From Chrysogorgia sp. JL179-B06 (taxonomy: Eukaryota > Cnidaria > Anthozoa > Scleralcyonacea > Chrysogorgiidae), in NCBI GenBank assembly GCA_035772405.1, contig JAYKKM010000113.1, forward strand, positions 186,001 to 250,000: 64,000 nucleotides of DNA, written 5' to 3'. The notes beneath the pieces are model-generated. The model saw nothing but the letters and a program-made list of their open reading frames with translations, was not told the origin of the DNA and did not search any database. Shown here in pieces: positions 29,020 through 39,211 of this stretch. Made by a program: the position numbers and the translations under genes. Every line of letters starts with the position of its first letter. Positions within the stretch are counted from its first letter, which is position 1.

Positions 29020-32000
29020 TTGGAAGACAATGTCCACGTATGCGAAGACTGCTCAAAGAGTTTTACCCAGATGACCAATTTGAGTCACCATAAACGTACT
29101 GCACACGGAATCAAGAGATTTGTTTGCGAGCATTGCAAGGAGTCATTCACACGTAGCGATGCCCTGAAGCGACATGAAAGGAAACATGGAAACGACACCC
29201 CCCTGCATACATGCGGTAATTGCTCGAAGAAATTTTACCGCAACGATATGCTTTTGGAGCATCAGATTTTCTGCGAAGAAAATGTCCGCAAAAGAATGCT
29301 CACAAAAGAGGCTGATGACATCCCTAACCCGAAAAAGCGGAAGGTTGATGACCAAACCGGAGCAGGAGAAGTGGAGAAGCCTCAGGAAGACGACGACGAC
29401 CCTTGTGAACTCACGTCTGCCTTCAAGGAATCCCTGAAGAAAATCGAGCTCAAACCACAAAAAGAGCAAAAGCATGATATGTCGCGGTTTCTTCGCGGTA
29501 AAACAAAGTCAATCCTGAATCGCTTATCTGACGAACTAAAGAAGAAGAGAGGTATCAAATGGTTTGTAAATGCGAAAGTCCGATTTGTGAAACCCAAGCC
29601 CAATGGAGAAGATTTGATTGCTGAACCGCACTTCCGCAGTCTCTGCATGACAACCGTGAATGGTCACGAACTTGAGGTTCAACTTCGAGAAGCCAACCAA
29701 AAAGTGAAAAGTTCGCTAACTATCTATCAAAAAGAAGGGAGCGGTTGGGTATTGGACGAAGTCCTTCATCTAGACTTAAATATTGCTCAGTATACCCCAT
29801 TGAAAGGTTCGAGTTATATACCGCTACCAAAGAAGCTAAGAAACAAGAAAGCCATCATTAATGTCAAGAATACCGACAACAAGTGTTTTATGTGGTCAGT
29901 TCTCGCATCTCTTCATCCTATTCACTGGAAGAACAAGCCTGAAAGACTTCACCACTATCATAACTTTCAAGACGAACTTAACTTTGATGCAATAGAGTTT
30001 CCTGTTACCATCGATAAAGTTGGCACATTTGAACGACAAAATAACATTTCCATTAACGTCTTCGGTTTTGAAAATGTACTCTTCCCGATCTACATTACAA
30101 AAGAACGCTTTGCAAAACATAGTAATCTACTGCTATACTCCCAAGGGACTACGAGACACTATTGCCTTATCAAAGATTTGAATAAATTACTCTACGATCA
30201 GAACCGTCACAAAGCCCGAATGTTTTATTGCCATTATTGTCTTCATGGGTTTATCCGAGAAGACCTTCTACAAGACCACCAACCACACTGTTGTCAACAT
30301 GGTCCACAGCGCATCGAACTCCCAAACGAGGACAACGCGGCGCTTTTCTTCAAAGATTACCACAAGCAATTAAAAGTACCATTTGTCATCTACGCCGATT
30401 TTGAGAGTTTAACTGCCAAAATCGACTCTACTCTACCGAATCCAGAAAAGTCTTCCTCCGAGAAATATCAACACCATCAACCATGTGGGTTTTCCTATGT
30501 GGTTGTCTCTGAAGTGGATCGATACAGCAAGCCTCCCGTCGTTTATCGTGGAGAAGACGCTGTCGACAAGTTTCTCGAGTGTTTGGAGACAGAGCGACAA
30601 TATATCCAGGAGAAAGTTGATTTTATTGAACCAATGCGGATCGAGAACAAAGAAGAGCAGATGTTTCAAGATGCTACCAATTGCCATATCTGTGGGTTTG
30701 AATTGGGAACCGATCGCGTTCGAGATCATTGTCATCTCACCGGAAAGTATCGCGGAGCCGCACACAACGACTGCAATTTAAACTATAGTTTTACCGGACG
30801 AATACCTGTCGTCCTTCACAATCTACGCGGCTACGACTCTCATCTGATCATGCAAGGACTTGGAAAACTAAAGGATAAGAAAATTAACTGTATTCCGAAC
30901 AACACAGAAAAGTACATTTCGTTTTCTATCGATAATTTAGACTTTATCGATTCTCTGCAATTCATGAACGCATCACTCGACAAGCTGGTTTCAAACCTTT
31001 CCAAGGACGGTGCCGACAAGTTTTCCACCCTCCAGAAACACATCGAGAATGATAAGATATCACTGCTGTTGAGAAAAGGTGTCTACCCCTACGACTACAT
31101 GGATTGTATGCAGAGATTTAATGAGAGATGTTTACCACCCAAAGAATCATTTTATAGCATATCAAATGATGAAGAGATCTCTGATGCTGACTACGACCAC
31201 GCGACGCGTGTCTTTGATTGTTTCAACTGTCAGAACATGGGTGATTATCATGATTTATACCTCATGTCCGATGTCCTGCTCCTTGCCGATGTCTTTGAAA
31301 ACTTCCGAAATGTCTGCCTGAAAGCGTATAACTTGGATCCTTGTCACTTCTACACAAGCCCCGGTTTAGCCTGGCAAGCCTGTCTCAAAATGACTGATGT
31401 CGAACTTGAACTCTTAACAGACCCGGATATGTACTTATTTATTGAGGAAGGCCTTCGCGGTGGAATTTCAATGATCAGCAATCGTTTCAGCAAAGCCAAC
31501 AACCCATATGTGCCCGACTACGATCCCAAGCAAGAAACGTCATATGTGATGTACACTCGACGCCAACAACCTATATGGATGGGGTATGTCACAACCACTA
31601 CCAACTGGTGAGTTCGACTGGCTGACCGAACAAGAAATTTCCACACTCAACGTTGAAGGAATTCCAGACGATGACGAACAAGGTTATATTTTAGAAGTTG
31701 ACCTCTGTTATCCCAAAGAATTACACGATTTACATAATGATTACCCTTTGGCACCCGAGAGAATGAAGATTTCACTGGAGATGTTATCGCTCTATTGTCA
31801 AGAATTATCCAAAGATTTAAACCTTGGTAGTGCAGCTGTTCCCAAGTTAGTTCCGAACCTCCAAGACAAGACCAATTAAGTTGTCCACTACCGTAATCTA
31901 AAGCAATACCTAGCACTGGGTATGGAGTTGACTAAGATTCACAGAGTGTTGGTGTTTCAACAGAGTCCATGGTTGAAATCCTACATTGATTTCAATACCG

Positions 32001-32830
32001 AAAAGCGAAAGCATGCAGCTAACGACTTCGAGAAAGATTTTTTCAAAGTAATGAACAATTCCGTGTTTGGTAAAACCATGGAAAATTTGAGAAAGCGAGT
32101 CAATGTAAAGCTGGTCAACGATAAGGCGAAGTTGTCCAAATTAGCTGCTTCTCCATCCTTTGATTCCTTCCGTATCTTTTCTGAAGATCTAGCTGCAGTG
32201 AATATGAGAAAGAATAAACTTTACTTGAATCGTCCAATTTACGTCGGATTCACCATTTTGGATCTCTCGAAAGTACTCGTGTATGAATTTCACTATGAGT
32301 ATATGAAGAGAAAGTACGACTCCAACGCGAAACTTGTATTTACAGACACAGACAGTCTTTGCTATGAAGTGAAAACCAAAGATATTTATCAAGATATGTT
32401 ACAAGATGTTGACTTATTTGACACATCTGAATATAACAGCAACCATCCACTGCATAGCACAAGAAACAAGAAAGTACTTGGAAAGATGAAAGATGAAACA
32501 CACGGAATTCCCATTGAAGAGTTTGTTGGCCTTCGATCAAAGATGTACTCAATTATATACACAGAGAATAACAAACCAGTGGAGAAGAAGACGGCGACCA
32601 AACGACAAATCCGTCATGCAAGTTATAGAGACTGTCTGTTGGAGAAGAAACAGACAATGGCGTCTATGAATCAAATACGCAGCGAAAATCATCAGATTTA
32701 CTCAGTTAAATTAAACAAGATCAGTCTAAGTCCATATGATGATAAACGTTATATTTTAGAAAATGGTACAGACACTCTAGCTCATGGGCATTGGAAAATT
32801 AAACAATCGAAAGAACTTATGAATCTATAA
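29020..32830 (+). pseudogene. Family B DNA polymerase (protein-primed type), left-arm copy, broken
   Basis: Domains in the 29020-31611 frame: three C2H2 fingers (CEDCSKSFTQMTNLSHHK, CEHCKESF, CGNCSKKF, residues 8-90); a conserved block with DNKCFMWSVLASLHPIHW (about 286) and RHYCLIKDL (about 378); exonuclease motif I VIYADFESL (about 455); an inserted endonuclease-VII-like zinc module CHICG...DHCHLTGKYRGAAHNDCN (about 555-585); exonuclease II NLRGYDSHLIM (about 600) and III YHDLYLMSDVLLLAD (about 743). The polymerase palm follows in two more frames (31586-31879, 31922-32830) with FTDTDSLCYEV (motif C, 32338) and a C-terminus KQSKELMNL. Lesions: loss of the start by a 1-base change near 29031, a frameshift near 31555 inside motif A, and a stop at 31876. 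A 7-codon deletion lies near 32595. Confidence 0.88.
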
Positions 32831-33211
32831 TTATACTTTTATGTGTAGTAGCTTTAGAAAAATATAATATTAAACCAATTTTTTTTCCTGAATAAAGTGT
32901 TTTGCATTTCTTTATGACTTATTTCATATTAGTACTCATAAGAGAATGAATATAAATGTTATTTTATCGACAAAGTCGACGCCTACGGACACTTTGGGAG
33001 TGTTTTAGGGGAATTCGGGTGTTCTTGGGAGTGTATTGGGTCGGAGATTTACAGTAAGCTAAGCATTCAAACAAATATATTAAACATTCACCATATTTAC
33101 GAAGAGATAGAACCGAACCACGACAGCCGTATTATAGCCTAATATGTTTTAATATATTTTTATATATTGTCAATACATTAATACATTGTTAATACATTAA
33201 TACATTGTTAA
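32831..33211. other. Non-coding arm segment of the palindromic element
   Basis: 3' flank of the polymerase gene (AATAAA near 32890), a short G-rich run GGGAGTGTTTTAGGGGAATT (32997-33016) and TACATTGTTAATACATTAA tandem units (33165-33210). Mirrored at 40817-41202. Confidence 0.6.
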
Positions 33212-33361
33212 CGTGATCAAATAAGGGAATCATATGAGGAAGAAACCCTTTGGAAAGCAGTGCGAAGAACTGTCGAAGACCTAACATATATTGACTTGGA
33301 AAACTTTAAAGTTAAGCGGTTTCAAGGCAAAACATTGCTAGACAAACTCTATTACTTGTAA
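33212..33361 (+). CDS. Short conserved ORF of the palindromic element (about 49 codons), left copy
   Basis: The frame reads RESYEEETLWKAVRRTVEDL, YIDLENFKVKRFQGKTLLDK and LYYL, then TAA at 33361. There is no in-frame ATG, so it is a C-terminal exon or remnant. It is kept without stops in both arms (mirror 40675-40826), and a diverged piece occurs at 10448-10560, where EEETL(R/W)K(A/T)VRRTV is maintained. Conservation of residues across a diverged copy suggests real coding sequence. Family not recognised. Confidence 0.4.
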   Translation, partial: RDQIRESYEEETLWKAVRRTVEDLTYIDLENFKVKRFQGKTLLDKLYYL

Positions 33362-33437
33362 TAAATTCTTCATACGGCTGGTATTTGAATATATTACCTA
33401 AACACACATGACACGGACAAAAGAAAAAGGTTATTAA

Positions 33438-33801
33438 GCTAATTTATATGTGCTAACATATAAATTAAAGTTAATAAGACAATTAACGTTCACTACAAGC
33501 TGTGCCAAAACCTTGAACAGGAAGGTTGGCCAAGCTGTTACTCCCACCTATCAACAACCGATATATATGCCAGATAGTTCTAAAGGTCGTTTTCTTCCAA
33601 CTTGCCAGTGCACGTGAAAAACAAGTGATACAGCACTTGCTAACCAATTAGAACATTACTTCTCTCTTCGGCGGGAAAAGCAACCAATTACAATTTGCGC
33701 AAGAATCACATATAAGCTCAAAACGCATAAAAAAAACGAATCACTTTATCCAAGAGCTCTACATTCAAAGCTACTTGTAAGCTCTACACAGGAAATTTTT
33801 T
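33438..33801 (+). repeat. Split direct repeat A1
   Basis: From GCTAATTTATATGTGC to GGAAATTTTT. Same as 38077-38437 except for a few bases and a short A-run difference near 33728. Located at the element's left end; probably carries the promoter. Confidence 0.9.
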
Positions 33802-33827
33802 CTTTGAGCGTGTTCATTATTTGTGCG

Positions 33828-35624
33828 ATGCCTCCGGTTCGACGTGGCAGAGTTAAGGACCGGCAAACTGTGTCGTCCTCTTCGACGAATGACGGAAGCC
33901 TAGTGGAGCTTCGACAGCGGTGCGCACAGAAAGGTCTACCAAGCCACGGCCGCCGAGATACGCTCATCGCCCGTTTGCAACAACATGCTGCAGCCAATGC
34001 TATTTCCTCCAGTGTTCAGCAACAAACTCCGGCGCTGTTAAACGAGTCGCAGTTGGCACAGATACAATCCATCGTTACTCGAAACGTCGAACAATCGGTG
34101 AACGAGATAGCGACCAACGCAGCCCGCGCTGCTGTTCAAGCAATGACGAACTCGACGCCTGTTGCTGGTACCACCGCACGAGTCATCCTTGACAATACAG
34201 ACGAAGGCACGGTCGACGCAAGTCCTGATGGTTCTACCGCCGCCATTGGGTTGCTGCCTCAAGCCGAAACCAGCATCCCATACGGACACGGGTTTCACGA
34301 CGTTCCTGCTTCCTATGTCAAACAAATCCAGTCCGTTGAGTTTTTTGATTTACATAAACTCCTACCAAGGAACGTTTCTATTGTAACTGACGAGGAGCCT
34401 GTCGTTTTGACCCTCGAGAACTCTGTTATAAAAGTTAAGAAATCATCCCAGCCAGCTGCTAAGATTACTGATATCGAACAGTGGACGACAGCTTTTACGA
34501 TATACATGAGTGTTTTGACCCATATGTTTCCCGGTCGGGCACAAGAGTTACTGCAGTATATGAGTTTGATTCGCCATGCAGCCCAAACACACCGAGGGTT
34601 GGGCTGGTGTATATACGACCACAAATTTCGCCGGAAAGCTGCTTTCAACCAATGTCTAAACTGGTCTGTCCTTGATCAGCAATTATGGTTGATGATATTC
34701 ACCATATCGCCTGATATGCTAAAGCGCGAGTACCCTATTTTTTACAATGGACCCCACCACAAACAGGCTTCCTCAGGGGACGAACGAGGAGCCAATCTTT
34801 GCCACGAGTTTAATAGATGGGGAGACTGTTCACGACAGCCATGCCGATACCGCCACATGTGCAACAGATGCAATGGTTCCCACGCTGGATGTTTCTGTCC
34901 TACATTCAAATCAAAACCGTCGCAGACGACGACCGATCCTCCAAGCGCAGTCACAAATCTGCCAAGTGAACACATTAAAGGACAAACATTGTCCGCTATT
35001 CCTACACCTATTTCTGTATTTAACTTAGAAACTGCACTTACGGGGCACCCAGACCCAAATTTTGTTTTTCAGTTGTGCAACAATCTAAGGCATGGCGCGC
35101 GAATCGGTTTTCAGGGGCAGCGTGCCCCAAGGTTTTCAAAAAATTTGCCGACTGCTTTGGCCGTCCCTGACGTTGTTTCTTCTAATTTGGCAACCGAGGT
35201 TTCTCTTGGCCGCGTGGCTGGTCCATTCGATAATCCCCCATTTCCTGCTCTTCAAGTTTCACCAATTGGCTTAGTACCAAAAAAGAATTCGAATAAATTC
35301 CGCACGATTTTTCACCTTTCGTTTCCTAAATCGGGCGTGACCAGCATAAATTACTCTATTTCAAAAGAGGATTTCAGTCTCCAGTACGTCACTATTGATG
35401 ATGCTATCGAAGGAATTAAGCGTTTCGGTCAGGGCTGTTTTCTCGCTAAGACCGATATTGAATCCGCTTTTCGACTAATACCGGTTCACCCCGACGACTA
35501 TGAGCTTTTGGGTATGTGTTGGGAAGGTAAATACTATTACGATAAGGTTTTGCCTTTTGGCCTTACAAGCGCCTTCTATTTTCAACCAACTTTCGGACGC
35601 CCTAGAATGGATTTTACTCAATAA
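33828..35624 (+). pseudogene. DIRS gag-like protein with SAP domain, continuing into RT
   Basis: The likely start is MPPVRRGRVKDRQ at 33828; an upstream in-frame ATG at 33804 also exists. Residues about 25-60 form a SAP-type DNA-binding motif (LVELRQRCAQKGLPSHGRRD). A gag core follows (IEQWTTAFTIYMSVLTHMF, RGLGWCIYDHKFRRKAAFNQ) and then a Cys/His-rich module (CHEFNRWGDCSRQPCRYRHMC). RT begins with LQVSPIGLVPKKNSNKFRTI, SISKEDFSLQYVTIDDAI and AKTDIESAFRLIPVHP (motif A). The frame shifts near 35570 (LPFGLTSA), after which RT continues in the next frame. Gag and RT in one frame may be normal for the family. The shift near 35570 is a lesion. Confidence 0.85.
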
Positions 35625-36534
35625 ATGTCAGATTTCGTTTGCATGCCATATTCTCGATGATTTTCTTCTAATTGAACCCCAAGCAGCCTCTCCACCTTAT
35701 GACAGTATCTGTCAACAAAGCTTATCAGCCATGCTACTCACTTTCAAAAACATTAAAATTCCTATAGCCCCTGCCAAAACACAAGGTCCATCGCAGGTCA
35801 TGGAGTTCATGGGCATTATCTTAGATACAATCAAAATGCAAGCACGCCTTCCTGCTGACAAAATTCACCGCATGCAGGCCATCTTTGAACAGTTTCGAAA
35901 TAAGCGGTCATGTACGTTGAAAGAATTACAATCTCTTATTGGCACTTTAAATTTCGCATGTAAAGTCGTCCCACCTGGCCGACCTTTCTTACAGCGCATG
36001 ATTAGCTTAACTAGAAATGTGAAAAAACAACATCATTATATAAAGCTTAACGCCGGTTTCTTTCAAGATCTCGAGATGTGGGAAAGATTTATTCTTAATT
36101 GGAACGGTGCTAACTTTTTCTTGTCGTCTTCATGGCACGATTCGGATAGTTTAGAATTGCACACCGACGCCTCTGGAGCGATGGGTTATGGTGGTATATT
36201 TGGTACAAAGTGGTTCCAGGGAAAATGGGAACCTCACCAACAACTAGGAAAACCTGGGATTAGTATTGCATGGCAAGAACTTTTCGCGACAGTCGTAGCA
36301 TGTCAGATCAGGGGGGACCTCCTTCGAGACCAACGTATTAGATTTATGTGTGATAACGAAGCTGTGGTTAACATCATTAACACCAAGCGTTCTCGAATTC
36401 CAAGGGTTATGGATTTGCTTCGTCATTTGACATTATTAACATTGCAGTATAACATATACATTCATGCAACGCATATACCGGGTAAACGTAATGAGATAGC
36501 CGATTGACCCGATTCTATTTCTCGTTTTCAGTTC
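35500..36534 (+). pseudogene. DIRS RT C-terminus and RNase H
   Basis: The frame contains CHILDDFLLIEP (catalytic Asp pair, about 35645), IPIAPAKTQGPSQVMEFMGI, CTLKELQSLIGTLNFACKVV, then RNase H: LELHTDASGAMGYGGIFG (Asp, about 36165), IAWQELFATVVA (Glu), MCDNEAVVNII (Asp, about 36350) and IPGKRNEIAD. A TGA follows at 36505, where relatives continue into a DSISRF-like ending, which is visible just after the stop (36513-36530). Confidence 0.85.
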
Positions 36535-37580
36535 CACAGATTCCGACAACTGGCACCACAGGCAGATACCAGTCCGTATCCAATTCCAGGCATAATGTTT
36601 ATAATCTGAATGAGGACATTCAACATTATATTGACTTGTCTGTCGCTTCTACTACAAAACAGACTTACAGTGCAGGTGAAAAACGCTTTCTCGCCTTCGT
36701 TAATTTGTACAAGCGTAAACCAATCGAACACTTTCTGCCTGCCACCGAAGCGCTCTTGACAGAATTCGTTGCGTACTTAGCAAAAACAATAAAATATTCA
36801 TCCATAAAAATATATCTATCAGCCGTCCGTCACTATCACATTCGCCATGGATTTCAAATAAACTTTCAAAAAATGTTACGCTTACAACTAGTCTTACGTG
36901 GTATAAAACGTTCCCATGGAGACCAAATTCGAGTGCGCTTACCGATTACAATCCATCATTTACAACTTTTCCAAATGATGCTCGCTATTCCAACCACAAC
37001 AAATTATGATTCAGTTATGATATGGGCAGCTATGACTTTAGCATTTTTCGGTTTTCTTCGTCTCGGAGAGCTAACATGTAATTCCAAATTCAACCCAGAT
37101 ATACATCTTACACCAGATAGCATCATATTTTCACCAGGGATAGGAAAAGGAAATCCAGCGTTCATGACTGTTTATATTAAAGAGTCCAAGACTGACCCTT
37201 TTCGCATGGGTCATACGGTAACCGTGGGAGCCACTGATTCCCCTCTTTGTCCAGTTTTGGCCATGAAACAATATATTCCCCGGCGAATGCCCACAAGGGG
37301 TCCTCTCTTCATTCACGCTTCAGGAAAACATCTGACGAAACAGACTTTAACCTCGGAGACACGGAAATTACTTACTCAGGCCGGTTTCAACGCTTCACAG
37401 TATGCTGGTCATAGCTATCGCATTGGTGCTGCTACAACTGCAGCTTCAGCAAAATTGCCTTCTTGGCTCATTAAGACATTAGGACGTTGGTCATCAGATT
37501 GTTACGAACGCTATATAAAGACAACTACATCCACTCTATCAAGTGTATCAGCCACGCTGGCCAACGTTTCGAAATACTAA
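36504..37580 (+). CDS. DIRS tyrosine recombinase, apparently intact
   Basis: The open frame extends from the RNase H stop to 37580 with no ATG at its very beginning. The core-binding domain starts near STTKQTYSAGEKRFLAFVNL (about 36650). The catalytic domain has FFGFLRLGELTCN (Arg I, about 37065), IKESKTDPFRMG (Lys), AGHSYRIGAATTAASA (His-x-x-Arg, about 37405), IKTLGRWSSDCYERYI (Trp and nucleophile Tyr). All R-K-H-R-W-Y positions are present. It would recombine circular cDNA into the genome and could still be active; the rest of the element carries a frameshift and a stop. Confidence 0.85.
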   Translation: MTRFYFSFSVPQIPTTGTTGRYQSVSNSRHNVYNLNEDIQHYIDLSVASTTKQTYSAGEKRFLAFVNLYKRKPIEHFLPATEALLTEFVAYLAKTIKYSSIKIYLSAVRHYHIRHGFQINFQKMLRLQLVLRGIKRSHGDQIRVRLPITIHHLQLFQMMLAIPTTTNYDSVMIWAAMTLAFFGFLRLGELTCNSKFNPDIHLTPDSIIFSPGIGKGNPAFMTVYIKESKTDPFRMGHTVTVGATDSPLCPVLAMKQYIPRRMPTRGPLFIHASGKHLTKQTLTSETRKLLTQAGFNASQYAGHSYRIGAATTAASAKLPSWLIKTLGRWSSDCYERYIKTTTSTLSSVSATLANVSKY

Positions 37581-37684
37581 CCATGTATAGTTTTCCTTCT
37601 ACATGTCCAAAAATCACTATATTTCCATTGTGCGTTCGGGGGAGGTATACTCGTCTATGGGGAATACACATTCTGTGTATTTTT

Positions 37685-38076
37685 GGGGATGAAGTGCTCC
37701 CAATGGTCACCTTCAAGCCCATAGACTCAGCTTATTTTATGTAAATATAATGATCAGTCGAATCGTAAGAACTGTCCAAGGGGATTATGACCCCTTGGTT
37801 CAGGTCGATGTCTTAGGGGATCGCTACCCCTTTGGCAGGATATGTCCTACTTGGGGATTATTACCCCTATAGGGCATTAGCAGAGTCCTAATGGGGATTA
37901 TATACCCCAGGACAACAATCTAAGGCCATGTAACAATGAGTCGTTGGGATGATATTTGACCACAATTTTACAATCGGAGTACTTCACCCCAAACCCCTCT
38001 CCCACAAAACTTGTGTGTGTGCCATTAATATTCGCTCGATTGATCGGCCTTTTAAAGAACGGCTTGAATCATTAAA
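37685..38076 (+). repeat. Split direct repeat B1
   Basis: Identical by eye to 38820-39211 apart from rare single-base differences (e.g. GACTCAGC vs GATTCAGC). It has internal GGGGATTATGACCCC-type short inverted repeats. It abuts A2 directly. Confidence 0.9.
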
Positions 38077-38437
38077 GCTAATTTATATGTGCTAACATAT
38101 AAATTAAAGTTAATGAGACAATTAACGTTCACTACAAGCTGTGCCAAAACCTTGAACAGGAAGGTTGGCCAAGCTGTTACTCCCACCTATCAACAACCGA
38201 TATATATGCCAGATAGTTCTAAAGGTCGTTTTCTTCCAACTTGCCAGTGCACGTGAAAAACAAGTGATACAGCACTTGCTAACCAATTAGAACATTACTT
38301 CTCTCTTCGGCGGGAAAAGCAACCAATTACAATTTGCGCAAGAATCACATATAAGCTCAAAACGCGCCAAAACGAATCACTTTATCCAAGAGCTCTACAT
38401 TCAAAGCTACTTGTAAGCTCTACACAGGAAATTTTTC
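38077..38437 (+). repeat. Split direct repeat A2
   Basis: Copy of A1. The B1-A2 junction mimics the circular-junction sequence used as recombination site in split-repeat elements. Confidence 0.9.
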
Positions 38438-38534
38438 CCACCCACCCACCACTTCAAAATTGCACTCACACAAGACGCAAATATTTAAAAAAAATTAATA
38501 AATAAATAAATAAATAAAATAAAATAAATAAATA

Positions 38535-38631
<97 letters not shown>

Positions 38632-38819
38632 TGGTATATAGGAGATCTTTAACTTAGTTTCCTTTATGTTGTGTTAAACAATGGACACGGGAAGCATGTG
38701 GTAATGTTTCTCCACGAACGAACAGAGTTTGTAGAACTTGCAACTACTTTTGTAAATAATTTATTGGTGTCATTCTTGATGGTTTTATGTTCCTGCTGTA
38801 AAAAATAAAGTTTTGGTTT
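38438..38819. repeat. A2-B2 spacer with AAAT and long AT microsatellites
   Basis: AAAT/AAATA repeats at about 38487-38540, followed by an almost pure AT run to about 38632 interrupted once by TATTATAT. The rest (38633-38819) is non-coding, ending in AATAAAGTTTTGG, a possible polyadenylation signal. Confidence 0.85.
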
Positions 38820-39211
38820 GGGGATGAAGTGCTCCCAATGGTCACCTTCAAGCCCATAGATTCAGCTTATTTTATGTAAATATAATGATCAGTCGAATCG
38901 TAAGAACTGTCCAAGGGGATTATGACCCCTTGGTTCAGGTCGATGTCTTAGGGGATCGCTACCCCTTTGGCAGGATATGTCCTACTTGGGGATTATTACC
39001 CCTATAGGGCATTAGCAGAGTCCTAATGGGGATTATATACCCCAGGACAACAATCTAAGGCCATGTAACAATGAGTCGTTGGGATGATATTTGACCACAA
39101 TTTTACAATCGGAGTACTTCACCCCAAACCCCTCTCCCACAAAACTTGTATGTGTGCCATTAATATTCGCTCGATTGATCGGCCTTTTAAAGAACGGCTT
39201 GAATCATTAAA
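38820..39211 (+). repeat. Split direct repeat B2 (right end of the DIRS element)
   Basis: Copy of B1. Its last bases, ATCATTAAA, meet TGATCATTAA of the target. Confidence 0.9.

Larger units (their letters stand above)
33438..39211 (+). mobile_element. DIRS-group retrotransposon with split direct repeats (A1-ORFs-B1-A2-B2)
   Basis: A1 (33438-33801) equals A2 (38077-38437) and B1 (37685-38076) equals B2 (38820-39211), almost base for base. This is the PAT/Ngaro-type split direct repeat arrangement. Removing the element joins GGTTATTAA to TGATCATTAA, which is exactly the sequence of the other palindrome arm (40588-40606, inverted). Insertion was therefore precise and without target duplication, as expected for tyrosine-recombinase integration. 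The B1/A2 junction ATTAAAGCTAATTT shows the same core as the flanks (ATTAA). Coding regions are gag-RT, RT-RNase H and tyrosine recombinase. Near-identical repeats indicate a fairly recent insertion. Confidence 0.93.
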
